Below are positions 42,848 through 54,324 of a stretch of DNA of 64,000 bases, piece after piece; position 1 is the stretch's first letter; each line of letters opens with the position of its first letter. The DNA lies in contig CALLAL010000001.1 of the NCBI GenBank assembly GCA_938002255.1, forward strand, positions 29,127-93,126, read 5' to 3'. The translations under genes and the position numbers were made by a program. The notes beneath the pieces were generated by a model. That model was not told the origin of the DNA and ran no database searches. It saw only the letters and a program-made list of their open reading frames with translations. The stretch is from an uncultured bacterium. Its GTDB lineage: Bacteria > Desulfobacterota > BSN033 > UBA1163.

Positions 42848-43315
42848 TTGAAAGCCTTTCATTTGATTCAGGGCGGGAGAAAAGACAAAGAGGGGCGAGA
42901 GCCCCCGGTTTCCAGGGAGGAGAGAACATATGATGAACAGATGGATGAAGTGATGGCATGGAATGTGGAACGGACTGATATCGTGGCCATCCTTCAGGAT
43001 GAAATTGATGAGGAACGATTGTCGCGATGGTCTGAAGCGCTTGAGAAAGGGGTCAGAAAAAACCTTGATCCTAAATGTTCCGCTTGGGAAGAGAACCCTT
43101 GGGTGCCAACATATCGCGATCTTTTTCAATTCGTACGAGGCTTACGGACGAGACTATTAGGAAACCCAAGCTTGAAGCATATGAAACCCATGGAAAGATC
43201 GGATGCTCTCACGGTTTGTATTCTCTGTGGCATTCGGGCCTTACAAAAAAAGAGAGGAACGAAGCGACCGATCGACACCATTCAATGGATGATGCTGGAA
43301 AGATATTTGGGATAG
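42848..43315 (+). CDS. Hypothetical protein, 155 aa
   Basis: Not recognised. TTG 42848 is proposed because AAGGAGGG lies 7 bp before it; the in-frame ATG at 42830 would itself contain that ribosome site. The product is soluble, charged and Trp-rich (DEVMAWNVERTDIVAILQDEIDEERLSRWSEALEKGVRKNL, then SAWEENPWVPTYRDLFQFVRGLRTRLLG). The C-terminal part has CILCGIRALQKKRGTKRPIDTIQWMMLERYLG with a CxxC pair. A good promoter and ribosome site support a real gene. It precedes tRNA-Val. Confidence 0.6.
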   Translation: MKAFHLIQGGRKDKEGREPPVSREERTYDEQMDEVMAWNVERTDIVAILQDEIDEERLSRWSEALEKGVRKNLDPKCSAWEENPWVPTYRDLFQFVRGLRTRLLGNPSLKHMKPMERSDALTVCILCGIRALQKKRGTKRPIDTIQWMMLERYLG

Positions 43316-43441
43316 TCCTGTACGACGGGATTTCTCCTTCCTTTCTTCGATATCGGTGGGTTGATCGTTTGTTGTTTAATCTTCATTGTTTTTTATGGGG
43401 GGTTGACATTTCTAAATAATCTAATAAAATAGGGTTCTATC

Positions 43442-43516
43442 GGGCGCTTAGTTCAGGGGGAGAACGCCTGCTTCACACGCAGGAAGTCAGAGGTTCAAAT
43501 CCTCTAGCGCCCACCA
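43442..43516 (+). tRNA. tRNA-Val (anticodon CAC)
   Basis: Acceptor GGGCGCT pairs with AGCGCCC; the anticodon stem CCTGC/GCAGG encloses loop TTCACAC with CAC at positions 34-36 (reads GTG). The T arm is AGAGGTTCAAATCCTCT and the CCA end is encoded. Located 48 bp upstream of yebC. Confidence 0.95.
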
Positions 43517-43564
43517 ATGCTAACGAGGCCATTGAGACAGTGGCCCTTCCATTGAGAGAGAACG

Positions 43565-44314
43565 ATGTCTGGTCATTCAAAATGGAGTACCATTAAGCGA
43601 AAGAAGGGAGCAGCAGACGCAAAACGGGGAAAGATTTTTACAAAACTCATCCGAGAAATTATGGTCGCCGCCCGTTTTGGAGGAGGAGACCTCAATTCGA
43701 ACCCAAGACTGCGGACCGCAGTCCTCGCCGCTAAAGCCGAGAATATGCCCAAGGACAATATCGAAAGGGCCATCAAAAAGGGAACAGGGGAACTCGAAGG
43801 CGTTAACTATGAAGAGCTGACGTATGAAGGATATGGCCCCGGGGGAGTTGCCATCATTTTAGAAGTGCTAACCGACAATAAGAATCGGACCGTTGCAGAA
43901 GTCAGACACATCTTCTCCAAGCATAACGGGAACCTCGGCGAAACCGGGTGTGTGGGTTGGATGTTTGAAAAAAAGGGGTTGATCCTTATTGACAAGAACG
44001 GGATCGATGAGGACCGTTTGATTGAAGTCGCACTGGATGCAGGCGCTCTTGATGTGAAAGATGCAGGGAAAGAATTTGAGGTGACTGTTCCACCCAACAG
44101 TTTTGAGGATGTGAAAAAGAAACTTGAAGAAGCAGGGTTTAAATTAACGACTGCTGAAGTCACCCTGGTCCCACAATCCACCGTCCGTTTAACCGGAAAA
44201 GAAGCTGAACAGATGCTGAAGCTCATGGAGGGGCTTGAGGATTTGGACGATGTCCAAAAAGTTTATGCAAATTTCGATATCGCCGATGAGGAGATGGAAC
44301 GGCTCAGTGCTTAG
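43565..44314 (+). CDS. yebC: YebC/PmpR-family DNA-binding protein
   Basis: 249-aa family member: [32 protein letters not shown] at the N-terminus, [31 protein letters not shown], and [44 protein letters not shown]. Proteins of this family are transcription regulators or translation factors that relieve stalling. Here it sits directly before ruvCAB, a very common arrangement. Length is typical. Confidence 0.95.
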   Translation: MSGHSKWSTIKRKKGAADAKRGKIFTKLIREIMVAARFGGGDLNSNPRLRTAVLAAKAENMPKDNIERAIKKGTGELEGVNYEELTYEGYGPGGVAIILEVLTDNKNRTVAEVRHIFSKHNGNLGETGCVGWMFEKKGLILIDKNGIDEDRLIEVALDAGALDVKDAGKEFEVTVPPNSFEDVKKKLEEAGFKLTTAEVTLVPQSTVRLTGKEAEQMLKLMEGLEDLDDVQKVYANFDIADEEMERLSA

Positions 44315-44340
44315 AGGCGATTTATTTCTCTGTTGAGAAG

Positions 44341-44379
44341 GCCACCATATCATTGCCATCGAGATAGGTGGCTTTTTTT
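44341..44379 (+). terminator. Terminator between yebC and ruvC
   Basis: GCCACC (44341-44346) and GGTGGC (44367-44372) extend through TAT/ATA with one bulge, followed by seven Ts. It partly separates yebC from ruvC, whose GTG start lies about 20 bp later, so ruvCAB may depend on read-through. Confidence 0.7.
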
Positions 44380-44399
44380 ACATCTGGAGAAGGGTTTAC

Positions 44400-44885
44400 G
44401 TGAAGGCCATTGGGGTGGATCCTGGATTAGCGATGACGGGTTTTGGCATTGTGGAAGCCCTTTCTCGCGGGGGAAGGGCCTGTGACTGGGGGACCATACG
44501 AACGGAATCCGATTGCCCTTTACCCCTTCGCCTGAAAACGATTTATGATGGCATCAAACGATTGGTGGAAACCTGGAAGCCAGGGCTTCTGGTGATTGAA
44601 GAGGTCTTTGTTTTACAGCAATTCCCCAAAGCTGCTATTCGCTTGGGAGAAGTGCGAGGAGTCATTTGCCTTGCCGCTCAAGAATTGGATCTTCCTGTTG
44701 TTGAGGTGAAACCCACCGAAGTAAAGAGCGCATTAACAGGAAGTGGTCGGGCAGATAAGAAACAGGTGGAGAGAACGATCCGGCAATTGCTGAACATTGA
44801 GGGGACGATTGGCTCGAGCCATGCTGGCGATGCCCTGGCGTTAGCCCTGACAGGACTTTCTCGGAGCAGAAACTTTCGATGGTAA
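44400..44885 (+). CDS. ruvC: Holliday junction endonuclease RuvC
   Basis: 161-aa resolvase that cuts Holliday junctions. Catalytic acidic residues are visible: Asp in GVDPGLAMTGFG, Glu in LLVIEEVFV, and Asp in HAGDALALALT. GTG 44400 is preceded by GGAGAAGGGTTTAC. Followed by ruvA and ruvB. Confidence 0.95.
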   Translation: MKAIGVDPGLAMTGFGIVEALSRGGRACDWGTIRTESDCPLPLRLKTIYDGIKRLVETWKPGLLVIEEVFVLQQFPKAAIRLGEVRGVICLAAQELDLPVVEVKPTEVKSALTGSGRADKKQVERTIRQLLNIEGTIGSSHAGDALALALTGLSRSRNFRW

Positions 44886-44998
44886 ACTCGACTTTGTGAT
44901 TCCGTCAAAACGTGAGGTGTAAGTCGTTAGAGGTTTTACTCCTCACTCCTAACCCCATACCCCTTGCGAATCAAGATTTGGATTTAAGGGGTGACGTG

Positions 44999-45631
44999 AT
45001 GATCCGTTACATTGAAGGGAAATTATTAAAGAAGGAAGAGGATCGGGTGGTCGTTCTGGCCAACGGGGTAGGTTATGAGATCCTCCTCCCTGCCATCGTA
45101 AGAAAGACCTTTAATACAAAAAGGGCAGGGGAGGATGGAGAGATCGTCAAACTCTTCATCCATTACCAGCAGACAGAAAGACAGCCCAAACCTGTCCTCA
45201 TAGGGTTCAACTATGAGCCGGAGAAAGAGTTTTTTGAGAAGTTCATCACGGTGGAAGATATCGGTCCACTCACGGCTGTGAAAGCCCTTGTCCAACCGAT
45301 TCCGAGGATTGCGAAAGCCATAGAGGAGAGGGACTCAAAAACCCTTGAAAGTTTAAAGGGGGTCGGAAAAAGAACGGCCGACAAAATTATAGCTACGCTT
45401 CAGGGAAAGGTCGGAAAATTTGCTCTCATGAGAGAAGACCAGGTCCCAGTAGAGGTTGAAGTCGTCGATATCAAAAAACAGGTGGAAGAGGTTCTGGTAA
45501 AAGATCTTGGCCACAAAGTGAGTGAGGCACAGAGATTGGTCCATGAAGCTATGTTAAGGAATCCGAATATTTCTACCCCGGAGGAGCTTTTTGAAGAGGT
45601 TTATAGAGGACAAAAGGGGGGTCCGTTTTAA
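44999..45631 (+). CDS. ruvA: Holliday junction DNA-binding protein RuvA
   Basis: 210 aa; ATG 44999 (MIRYIEGKLL) fits the family start and follows AAGGGGTGACGTG; the frame is open to 44912 but unsupported. OB fold at 1-65, then helix-hairpin-helix segments FITVEDIGPLTAVKAL and LKGVGKRTADKIIATL; the C-terminal domain that contacts RuvB is at about 155-205. Confidence 0.95.
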   Translation: MIRYIEGKLLKKEEDRVVVLANGVGYEILLPAIVRKTFNTKRAGEDGEIVKLFIHYQQTERQPKPVLIGFNYEPEKEFFEKFITVEDIGPLTAVKALVQPIPRIAKAIEERDSKTLESLKGVGKRTADKIIATLQGKVGKFALMREDQVPVEVEVVDIKKQVEEVLVKDLGHKVSEAQRLVHEAMLRNPNISTPEELFEEVYRGQKGGPF

Positions 45632-45653
45632 AACGTTTTAAAAGGGCAGGTCC

Positions 45654-46697
45654 ATGAAAAGATCCGAAGAGGAGAAAAAAACGAATCCATTAGACCAGGA
45701 AAGGGAGGATTTCCAGGATCTAAGACCGAGAAGGCTTTCAGAGTATATCGGACAGAGGCAGGTGGTTGAGACTCTGGAAATAGCAATTGAGGCGGCAAAG
45801 AGGCGAGGAGAACCCCTTGACCATATTCTCTTTCATGCGCCTCCAGGGTTGGGAAAGACGACACTTGCCCATATTATTGCTACAGAAATGGGGGTACAGA
45901 TCGTCACCTCTTCAGGTCCTGCCATAGAAAAAGGGGGCGATTTGATCAGCATCCTCACCCATTTGGAGAAAGGAGATGTCCTCTTCATTGATGAGATTCA
46001 TCGCCTTCCCAAGATCGTCGAGGAGTTTCTCTATCCGGCGATGGAAGATTTCTGCATCGATTTCATTTTTGATAAAGGGGCCCATGCCCGAAGCCATCGC
46101 TATCGCCTCGAGAGATTTACCCTTGTGGGAGCCACAACAAGGGCCGGCCTTCTTTCTGCTCCGCTACGAGAACGCTTTGGAATCCTGAGAAACCTTGACT
46201 TTTACGCGGTTGAGGAGTTGAGCCAGGTCGTGAAGCGGTCCGCTGCGTTGTTAGGGGTGCCCATTGACCAAGAAGGAACAGAAGAAATTGCCAAACGTTC
46301 AAGAGGCACACCGAGAATTTCGAATCGTCTCCTCAAGAGGGTAAGGGACTATGCAGAGATCCGCGGCCAGGGCAAGATTACCAAGGAAATAACCGATGAA
46401 GCACTTCGTCTCGAAGGCGTAGATGAGATGGGATTGACCCTCCTTGACCGAAGATTCCTGGAGACGATTATTCGTTATTATAAAGGAGGGCCAGTCGGCT
46501 TAGAAGCGATCGCTGCAACCCTCCAGGAAGAGACGGATACGCTAGTGGATATGGTGGAACCTTTTCTCCTAAAGATCGGCTTTTTGGCAAGGATGCAGAA
46601 TGGGAGAAAAGCGACCGAACGGGCTTATGACCATTTCGGAATTCCCTATCATGAATCTGGGAAACAGCTCTCTTTCCCAACCCGTAAAAAACCTTAA
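45654..46697 (+). CDS. ruvB: Holliday junction branch-migration ATPase RuvB
   Basis: 347-aa AAA+ motor: [49 protein letters not shown] (Walker A), LFIDEIHRL (Walker B), [18 protein letters not shown] (sensor 1 and arginine finger), and the C-terminal winged helix. Its stop codon shares the bases TTA with the stop of the convergent UDP-glucuronate decarboxylase gene. Confidence 0.96.
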   Translation: MKRSEEEKKTNPLDQEREDFQDLRPRRLSEYIGQRQVVETLEIAIEAAKRRGEPLDHILFHAPPGLGKTTLAHIIATEMGVQIVTSSGPAIEKGGDLISILTHLEKGDVLFIDEIHRLPKIVEEFLYPAMEDFCIDFIFDKGAHARSHRYRLERFTLVGATTRAGLLSAPLRERFGILRNLDFYAVEELSQVVKRSAALLGVPIDQEGTEEIAKRSRGTPRISNRLLKRVRDYAEIRGQGKITKEITDEALRLEGVDEMGLTLLDRRFLETIIRYYKGGPVGLEAIAATLQEETDTLVDMVEPFLLKIGFLARMQNGRKATERAYDHFGIPYHESGKQLSFPTRKKP

Positions 46698-47677
46698 ACT
46701 AAAATTCCTGTCCGGGGTTCTTTATTCCGGAGGAGTTCCTCAAAATAGGCAATCGTTTTTTTCAAGCCCTCTTCGAATGGAACTTTTGGAGTCCAGCCCA
46801 ATTTCTCTTTTGCAAGATCGATCAGGGGTTGACGCTGTCTGGGATCGTCCGTCGGAAGGGGTTTAAATGAAATCTTCGATTTTGAGCCTGTCATCTGGAT
46901 GATTCTTTGTGCCAGTTCGAGGATGGAGAGTTCGGTGGGATTTCCGAGGTTAACCGGACCGGTGAAATCATCGGGAGTCTCCATCAACCGGATTAACCCT
47001 TCCACCATATCGTCCACATAGCAGAAGGAGCGAGTCTGGGATCCGTTTCCGTAGACGGTGATGGGTTGATTTCGAAGGGCCTGAAGAATGAAGTTAGAAA
47101 TGACACGGCCATCTTCGGGGTGCATGTGAGGTCCATAGGTATTGAAAATGCGTGCCACTTTAATCCTGATTTTGTGCTGCCGATGGTAATCGAAGAAGAG
47201 GGTTTCAGCACACCGTTTTCCTTCATCATAGCAGGAACGGGGCCCAATACAGTTGACATTGCCCCAGTAATCCTCAGGCTGAGGATGGACAGTTGGATCT
47301 CCATACACTTCTGAAGTGGAAGCTTGAAGAATCTTTGCCTTAAGACGTTTTGCCAACCCTAACATGTTGATCGAACCATGGACATTGACCTTGGTCGTCT
47401 GGACGGGATCGTTCTGGTAGTGAATCGGAGAAGCGGGGCAAGCCAGGTTGTAGATTTCATCTACCTCTACATAAAGGGGAAAGGTGATGTCATGCCGAAG
47501 AAGTTCAAAGTAAGGGTGATTGAGAAGATGGACAATATTTCGTTTCGTTCCAGTATAGAAGTTGTCCACGCAGAGGACATCCTTGCCTTCCTTGAGCAGG
47601 CGCTCACAGAGATGAGATCCAAGAAAACCAGCCCCCCCTGTCACCAGAACCCGAATTTGATCAGACCTTCTCAACAT
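46694..47677 (-). CDS. UDP-glucuronate decarboxylase (UDP-xylose synthase)
   Basis: 327-aa extended SDR enzyme: UDP-glucuronate to UDP-xylose + CO2. NAD motif [26 protein letters not shown] with the catalytic Ser/Thr; YDEGKR with Tyr and Lys; [24 protein letters not shown] and DPRQRQP typical of UXS. The start is uncertain: AAGGAGG lies 2 bp before ATG 47677 and 5 bp before TTG 47674. No other surface-sugar gene is nearby. Confidence 0.9.
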   Translation of the reverse strand: MLRRSDQIRVLVTGGAGFLGSHLCERLLKEGKDVLCVDNFYTGTKRNIVHLLNHPYFELLRHDITFPLYVEVDEIYNLACPASPIHYQNDPVQTTKVNVHGSINMLGLAKRLKAKILQASTSEVYGDPTVHPQPEDYWGNVNCIGPRSCYDEGKRCAETLFFDYHRQHKIRIKVARIFNTYGPHMHPEDGRVISNFILQALRNQPITVYGNGSQTRSFCYVDDMVEGLIRLMETPDDFTGPVNLGNPTELSILELAQRIIQMTGSKSKISFKPLPTDDPRQRQPLIDLAKEKLGWTPKVPFEEGLKKTIAYFEELLRNKEPRTGILV

Positions 47678-47865
47678 AACCTCCTTTTTTTCTTTTGCCA
47701 ATCAACATTCTAGGAAGAGTCTATCACCCTCGTAGAATCAAAACGCCCGATTATGAAATGGTTAGAGCTATCAGGCCAGATTGATCGAGGGTCATTGGGT
47801 TAGGGTTCATGATTTAAAACGATCACCTTACCCCAAAAACAAGAGGCCTTTTACTTTCCCTTACC

Positions 47866-49767
47866 TCATAGAACCTCTTTGTTAATCTCAATGTTGGCTT
47901 TGGATCGGAGGTGCTGAAGCCAGTTTTTGAAAAACTCTTCTTGTTTCATGTAGGTTAACCGTTTCTCGAGGTTTTTCTTCACCGACTCAAACTTGGTTTG
48001 ATCTGCTGGTTCTGAGCCAAGAAGTCTCACCACAAAATATCCTTCCTTGGTCTTTAAGGGTTCTCTGGGCAAGGGTTGCGTCTCGGTCAGGGAGGAAAGA
48101 GAGCCCATCCATTCTCCAGCAGGACCGATTTTAGGGATCACTCCTGCTGCACGATTGAAGAATCCTGTCTCCTCAATGGGATACCCCTTTCCTTTGAGAA
48201 CTTCCAGAAGTGGTTTTCCCGACTTTAATTGTTGGAGTATCTCCTCCGAGGTTTGCCGGGCTTTCTCCTCCGTCTTTTTTGCGGCAAGTTTCTGATGGAC
48301 CTGTTCTCGTACCTCTTCGAACGCAGGGATCCTGGATTCTTTCTTGTCGATCAGTTTGAGGATATAAAAATTGGGTGGAATGTGAACGACAGGAGAAATC
48401 TCTCCTAATTTCAAAGAAAAGGCGCTGTTGTAGAATGACGGGTCTCTCCCGATTTCAGGAATTTCATCGCCCTCTTTAAAGAAGGGGGTTTTTTTGATGG
48501 GGACTTCCCTCTCCTGAGCATATCTTTCAATGTCTCTGCTGCGGAAAAGGGAGTAAAACGCATCATCCGCCTTGCGGGAAGCCTCTGCCTTTGCTTTCTC
48601 TCGTTTCAGTGTTTGATGGATTTGGTCTTTGACCTCATCGAAAGATCGCCGCTTCTCTTCTTTGACCTCCTCCACTTTATAGATATGAAATCCATCAGGC
48701 CTTTTGACCAGTCCGCTCAGTTCTCCAGCCTTTAATGAGAAAAGGGTATGTCCTAAGTTTTCTTCAAGATTCCCCTGCTGAAGCCATCCCAGATCTCCCC
48801 CGGCTTGGGCGTTTTCCGACTCGGAAACCTGTTTGGCCAGTGAAGCAAAATCCTTCGCTTTTTTCGCTTTCTCAAGAATTTCTTCGGCTTTCTTTCTTTT
48901 TTCTTCTATTTTGTCTGGCGGGAGCTGGGGATCCACCCTGATGAGGATCTCTCTTGCCCTGACCTGCTTAGGAGTTGAAAACATCTCTTTTCTTTGATCG
49001 TAATAGCGTTGCAGTTCTTCCAAAGAGAGTTTCACTCTCGGTTCGTAGTCAGAGGGCCGGAACACCAGATATTGGATCTGAAGGAAGGTTGGAATCCTGA
49101 ACTCCTCCTGATTCTGCTGGAAGTAGTCTTTCATCTCAACGTCGTTGACATTCACCTGGGCCTTGAAAGATTCAGGGGAGATCTTTACAAATTGGAGATT
49201 GATCTTCTCATTTTCGAAGAGATAGGCCTCGAGAATTTCTTCCTCTGAAACCCTGCCCCCATTCAGCCGGATGAGTTGAACCACCTTGGTGTAGAGCAAG
49301 TTTTCTCTCTGCAGTCGCTCAAAGTCCTCTGCCACCATCCGGTTGAGACGGAGGAATCTCTCATAAAGGCGAGGGTCAAACTGGCCATTGACCTGAAAGG
49401 AGGGAATGGATTCAATGGCCAGGGCTAATTCTCCATCCGAAACCTTTAAACCCAATCGGTTTCCTTCCTGGAGAATGAGTGCCCTGGAGATGAGTTCCTC
49501 CATGACAGTTTCCCGGATACGGAGTTGCTCCATCATCTTTTCATTAAAAGCAGGTCCCATGGCTTCTCGATAACGATTCACAACCCCCTGAAGCGTTTCA
49601 TGGTAATCTTTCAGGTGGATGAGAGTCCCATTCACCTTGGCGGCATAATCGTATTTTTTGTCACGGAAAAAGGAGTAGCCTCCCCAGGAAATGAAGGTCA
49701 CTGCCACAAGAAGCAGAAGGCCCTTAAGGATCCAAGATGAGGCATGTTTCCTTAAAAGGGTTAACAT
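47866..49767 (-). CDS. ppiD: PpiD/SurA-type periplasmic peptidyl-prolyl isomerase
   Basis: 633-aa membrane-anchored periplasmic folding factor. One N-terminal membrane segment (residues 13-32, WILKGLLLLVAVTFISWGGYSFF), a SurA_N-like chaperone domain up to about 230, a parvulin domain at about 265-375 (VRAREILIRVDP, FASLAKQVSES, GGDLGWLQQGN, GFHIYKVEEVKEE), and a second, degenerate parvulin-like part near 440-560. ATG 49767 follows AAAGGAGGTTC. Length matches PpiD. Confidence 0.9.
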   Translation of the reverse strand: MLTLLRKHASSWILKGLLLLVAVTFISWGGYSFFRDKKYDYAAKVNGTLIHLKDYHETLQGVVNRYREAMGPAFNEKMMEQLRIRETVMEELISRALILQEGNRLGLKVSDGELALAIESIPSFQVNGQFDPRLYERFLRLNRMVAEDFERLQRENLLYTKVVQLIRLNGGRVSEEEILEAYLFENEKINLQFVKISPESFKAQVNVNDVEMKDYFQQNQEEFRIPTFLQIQYLVFRPSDYEPRVKLSLEELQRYYDQRKEMFSTPKQVRAREILIRVDPQLPPDKIEEKRKKAEEILEKAKKAKDFASLAKQVSESENAQAGGDLGWLQQGNLEENLGHTLFSLKAGELSGLVKRPDGFHIYKVEEVKEEKRRSFDEVKDQIHQTLKREKAKAEASRKADDAFYSLFRSRDIERYAQEREVPIKKTPFFKEGDEIPEIGRDPSFYNSAFSLKLGEISPVVHIPPNFYILKLIDKKESRIPAFEEVREQVHQKLAAKKTEEKARQTSEEILQQLKSGKPLLEVLKGKGYPIEETGFFNRAAGVIPKIGPAGEWMGSLSSLTETQPLPREPLKTKEGYFVVRLLGSEPADQTKFESVKKNLEKRLTYMKQEEFFKNWLQHLRSKANIEINKEVL

Positions 49768-49877
49768 GATGAACCTCCTTTCAACGAAGGAATATTAATC
49801 AATCCACCCGAAAAAGACAAGGGGATAACAAAAGAGAACCCGTGCCCAGAAAGAGTTTTTAGGGGTCTTGAATTTTC

Positions 49878-49906
49878 TTGAATCGGGAAGAGGGATTTGT
49901 TAAGAT
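49878..49906 (+). promoter_or_regulatory. Promoter of the mre-mrd cluster
   Basis: TTGAAT (49878-49883), 17-bp spacer, TAAGAT (49901-49906), 30 bp before the mreB ATG at 49936. Confidence 0.5.
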
Positions 49907-49908
49907 AG

Positions 49909-50973
<1,065 letters not shown>

Positions 50974-50991
50974 CGTTAGAATAAAAGATTA

Positions 50992-51876
50992 ATGAGGATC
51001 ATCCATTTCCTCTTTCGTAAATATACCATCCCAACATTCATTATCCTCTTACTGTTATCCGCTTTGATTCTGATCTCCTTGAGAGCTCAAGAACGAAAGG
51101 GGATAACCTTTTTGGATGGACTTTTTATGGAGGTTTGCGCTCCTTTCCAAAAAGGTGCCACCTCTCTTACTAAGAAGATCCAAGGGATCTGGGAGGGATA
51201 TCTCTTTTTAGTCCATCTTCGCAGAGAAAATGAATCTTTAAAGAAAAGAATCGCCGATCTTCAGAAGGAGAACGACCAGATGAGGGAAATGATGCTCGCC
51301 CAAGAGCGCCTTCGGAGGCTCCTTCAGTTTAAAGAGACCCTTCCCTCGACGGTCGTTGCAGCAGAGGTGATCGGCCGAGATCCTTCCTCTTGGTTCAAAA
51401 GCGTTACCATTAATAAGGGAGAAAGGGATGGCATCCAAAAAGGGATGGCGGTTATCTCTCCGGAAGGGGTGATTGGACAAATTTTTAAGACCGCCCCTTC
51501 CTATGCGGTGGTACTGCTTCTCACCGATTACAATTGTGCCATCGATGCGATCGTGCAGAGAACCCGTGCCAAGGCCATTGTGGAAGGCAGGGGAAATAAT
51601 CGATGCCAACTCAAATATCTGTTACGGTCTGAGGATGTCGTGGAAGGAGATCGGGTGGTAACTTCAGGCTTGGCAGGAAATTTTCCAAAGGGGCTGATGA
51701 TCGGGCAGATCAACAAGGTGGACAAACAGGGTCATGGGATTTTTCAGAGTGCAGAACTTGTGACGAGCGTTGATGTTACAAGACTTGAAGAAGTGTTGAT
51801 CATCACAGCGTCTTCACCTTCCTCCCAACCGATCACCGAGGAGAAAGGCAAGAAGGTCAAAAAGAGAATGAATTAG
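50992..51876 (+). CDS. mreC: Rod-shape protein MreC
   Basis: 294 aa; cytoplasmic stub, one membrane helix (about 11-30), coiled coil (about 65-105, HLRRENESLKKRIADLQKENDQMREMM), then the periplasmic beta domain with VAAEVIGRDPSSWFKSVTINKGERDGIQKGMAVISPEGVIGQI. Links MreB to the PBP2-RodA machinery. Confidence 0.95.
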   Translation: MRIIHFLFRKYTIPTFIILLLLSALILISLRAQERKGITFLDGLFMEVCAPFQKGATSLTKKIQGIWEGYLFLVHLRRENESLKKRIADLQKENDQMREMMLAQERLRRLLQFKETLPSTVVAAEVIGRDPSSWFKSVTINKGERDGIQKGMAVISPEGVIGQIFKTAPSYAVVLLLTDYNCAIDAIVQRTRAKAIVEGRGNNRCQLKYLLRSEDVVEGDRVVTSGLAGNFPKGLMIGQINKVDKQGHGIFQSAELVTSVDVTRLEEVLIITASSPSSQPITEEKGKKVKKRMN

Positions 51877-51912
51877 TTTGGGCATCAAAAGAAAACCTGT
51901 CCAAGGGAAAAG

Positions 51913-52449
51913 ATGGAATCAAGCGTGAGACGAACGGTTGTCCTTCTCTGCATCGGAATTCTTTTTTTAACCCTTCAAACCACTTGGCTTACTTTCCCTT
52001 ACGTTCAAAACGTTCGGCCAGACCTCCTTCTCCTTCTTACCCTTTTCTTAGGTCTTTTTTCTTCCACACTCTCCGGTGGCCTATTGGCTTTTCTCCTGGG
52101 TTATCTGATGGATCTCTTTTCGGGAAACGGCGTCGGTTTCTTCGCATTGTCAAGACCCCTTCTCTTTTATGGTACCCAACTGTTTAAAGATCGTCTCTTT
52201 CTTGAAAGTTTCTCTTCACGCTCTCTTTTTGTTTTCCTCTTAGCTCTGGGAGAAGGGATATTTTTTCTTCTCCTTTCTAACCTCTTTCGTGCTGGTTCAT
52301 CCTCAAACCCCGTTCCCCCTTTTTTTAAGGTCTTTATTCCTCAATGTCTGTCAACCGCTCTTCTCTCTTCTTTCTTTTTCTTCCTGTTAAGAAAAGGAAT
52401 CACCCGGCTCGAGACTCAGCCCCGGACAGGTATGGGAAGGAAAAGGTAA
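51913..52449 (+). CDS. mreD: Rod-shape protein MreD
   Basis: 178-aa integral membrane protein, five or six hydrophobic helices (TVVLLCIGILFLTLQTTWLTF first), with VRPDLLLLLTLFLGLF and GGLLAFLLGYLMDLFSGNGVGFFALS typical of the family. Third in the wall-elongation cluster. Confidence 0.92.
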   Translation: MESSVRRTVVLLCIGILFLTLQTTWLTFPYVQNVRPDLLLLLTLFLGLFSSTLSGGLLAFLLGYLMDLFSGNGVGFFALSRPLLFYGTQLFKDRLFLESFSSRSLFVFLLALGEGIFFLLLSNLFRAGSSSNPVPPFFKVFIPQCLSTALLSSFFFFLLRKGITRLETQPRTGMGRKR

Positions 52450-52452
52450 GCC

Positions 52453-54324
52453 ATGGTGGAGCTCAATACCCAGAAGATGGAAGATTTTAAAGAGCGATTT
52501 CGGTACCTGAAGATATTTGTAGGCGGAACCTTTCTCATGCTCTTGATTTATCTCTGGTACCTCCAGGTCATCAAGGGACCAGATTTCCGGAAATTATCTG
52601 AGAATAATCGAATCCGGATTCGTAGTATGGCAGCAGACCGGGGAATGCTGCTTGACCGAAAAGGTCGCATATTGGCTCATAATCGGCCTTCTTTTGATGT
52701 CTTTCTGGTGCCAGAAGATATCGGGAGAAACCCAGAAATTCTCGAAAGAATAGGGAACATCCTCGATCTTTCCCAGGAGGAAATCCAGGAAAAGATAAAG
52801 GACCTGAAACGGCGTCCTGCTTTTAGGCCAATCAAACTTAAATCAGATATCGACTGGGAGAGGCTTGCTCTGCTCGAAACGAATCGTATGTTTCTCCCTG
52901 GCATTTATGTGGATGTCAATCCCAGACGGGCTTACCATTACGGTCCTTTTGCCTCCCATCTCATCGGATATATTGGAGAGGTGGATGAGACTGAACTGAA
53001 ACAGGTGAAGCATCAAACTTACCGCCAGGGGGCGATGATTGGAAAGTATGGAGTGGAATACGGTTGGGAGGCCTACCTCAAAGGCATGGACGGAGGTCGC
53101 CAAATTGAAGTGGATGCATTGGGAAGGGAGATTAAACCCCTTCAAAGTGTAGATCCCTTTCCTGGTCATAATGTCGTTCTCACGATTGACTCAGATCTCC
53201 AGAGGGCTGCTGAAGAGGCTTATCAGGATAAGAATGGGGCGTTGATTGCCATGAACCCTAAAAACGGTCATATTCTGGCAATGGTGAGTAAACCTTCCTT
53301 CGACCCTTCGGCCTTCGCAAGAACCCTGACTTCAGACGAGTGGAATGAATTGAACACCCATCCGTTTCATCCTTTGCAAAACAAGGGAATTCAGGGGCAA
53401 TATCCTCCTGGGTCTGTCTTTAAGATTATTACAGCCATCGCTGGTCTGGAGACGGGGGCCATCACACCACAGACCCAGATTACCTGCACAGGAAGTTTTA
53501 CCTATGGAAATAGAAATTTTCGATGCTGGAAAGAAAAAGGTCATGGAACCATCAATCTCCACAGAGCAATCGTCGAATCCTGTGATACTTATTTCTATCA
53601 GGTAGGGTTAAAGGTTGGAGTGGATGCGATAGCCCATTATGCACAAGAATTTGGCTTGGGCAGGAAAACAGGGATTTCGTTGCCTTACGAAAAGGCCGGG
53701 ACCGTTCCCTCTTCTTCCTGGAAGAAGAAACGGTTTGGGACATCCTGGTATAGCGGTGAAACCCTTTCTTTTGCTGTGGGACAGGGCTACCTCAATACCA
53801 CCCCCATACAGCTTTTGAGGCTCATTTCAGCCGTTGCAAATGAAGGCAGACTCTATCGTCCTATGGTTGTGGAACGGGTGGAAAATATTTATGGAGAAAA
53901 GTTGAAAGAGTATTTACCCGAAGAGATGGGTAGGGCGAATATCTCTGAAAAGACCCTCCGCATCATCCAGGAAGCCCTTCTGGGGGCAGTCAATGAACCG
54001 GGCTGTACGGGAGGGGCGTCTGCGTCAAAACTGGTCAAGATAGCCGGAAAAACTGGAACCGCTCAGGTGATTCGAATGGCAGCCGATTTTAAGAAAGGAG
54101 ACATGAACCGGATGCCCCTCAAGTTTAGAGACCATGCCTGGTTTGCTGCTTACGCTCCTTTTGAAGACCCTCAAATTGCCGTGGTTGTTTTAGTCGAACA
54201 TGGTGGCTACGGAGGAGCGGTGGCCGCACCCATCGCCAAAAAGGTGATCGAAAAATTTTTTAATCTCGAAGTCTCTACCCAGGCTAAATCTGAAGAGACT
54301 TCCTCTGAGGACATCTATGATTGA
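52453..54324 (+). CDS. mrdA: Penicillin-binding protein 2
   Basis: 623-aa transpeptidase of cell elongation. Membrane helix at about 22-38; dimerisation domain with RIRSMAADRGMLLDRKGRILAHN; transpeptidase motifs: SVFK (active Ser, in YPPGSVFKIITA), SCD in VESCDTYFYQVG, and KTGTAQ. Ends 8 bp inside rodA, so the two partner proteins are translationally coupled. Confidence 0.96.
   Translation: MVELNTQKMEDFKERFRYLKIFVGGTFLMLLIYLWYLQVIKGPDFRKLSENNRIRIRSMAADRGMLLDRKGRILAHNRPSFDVFLVPEDIGRNPEILERIGNILDLSQEEIQEKIKDLKRRPAFRPIKLKSDIDWERLALLETNRMFLPGIYVDVNPRRAYHYGPFASHLIGYIGEVDETELKQVKHQTYRQGAMIGKYGVEYGWEAYLKGMDGGRQIEVDALGREIKPLQSVDPFPGHNVVLTIDSDLQRAAEEAYQDKNGALIAMNPKNGHILAMVSKPSFDPSAFARTLTSDEWNELNTHPFHPLQNKGIQGQYPPGSVFKIITAIAGLETGAITPQTQITCTGSFTYGNRNFRCWKEKGHGTINLHRAIVESCDTYFYQVGLKVGVDAIAHYAQEFGLGRKTGISLPYEKAGTVPSSSWKKKRFGTSWYSGETLSFAVGQGYLNTTPIQLLRLISAVANEGRLYRPMVVERVENIYGEKLKEYLPEEMGRANISEKTLRIIQEALLGAVNEPGCTGGASASKLVKIAGKTGTAQVIRMAADFKKGDMNRMPLKFRDHAWFAAYAPFEDPQIAVVVLVEHGGYGGAVAAPIAKKVIEKFFNLEVSTQAKSEETSSEDIYD

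Noticed and set aside
46694..46697. Overlap of ruvB and UDP-glucuronate decarboxylase stop codons as a regulatory feature
   Set aside because: Convergent genes sharing TTAA at their stops is a simple packing effect.
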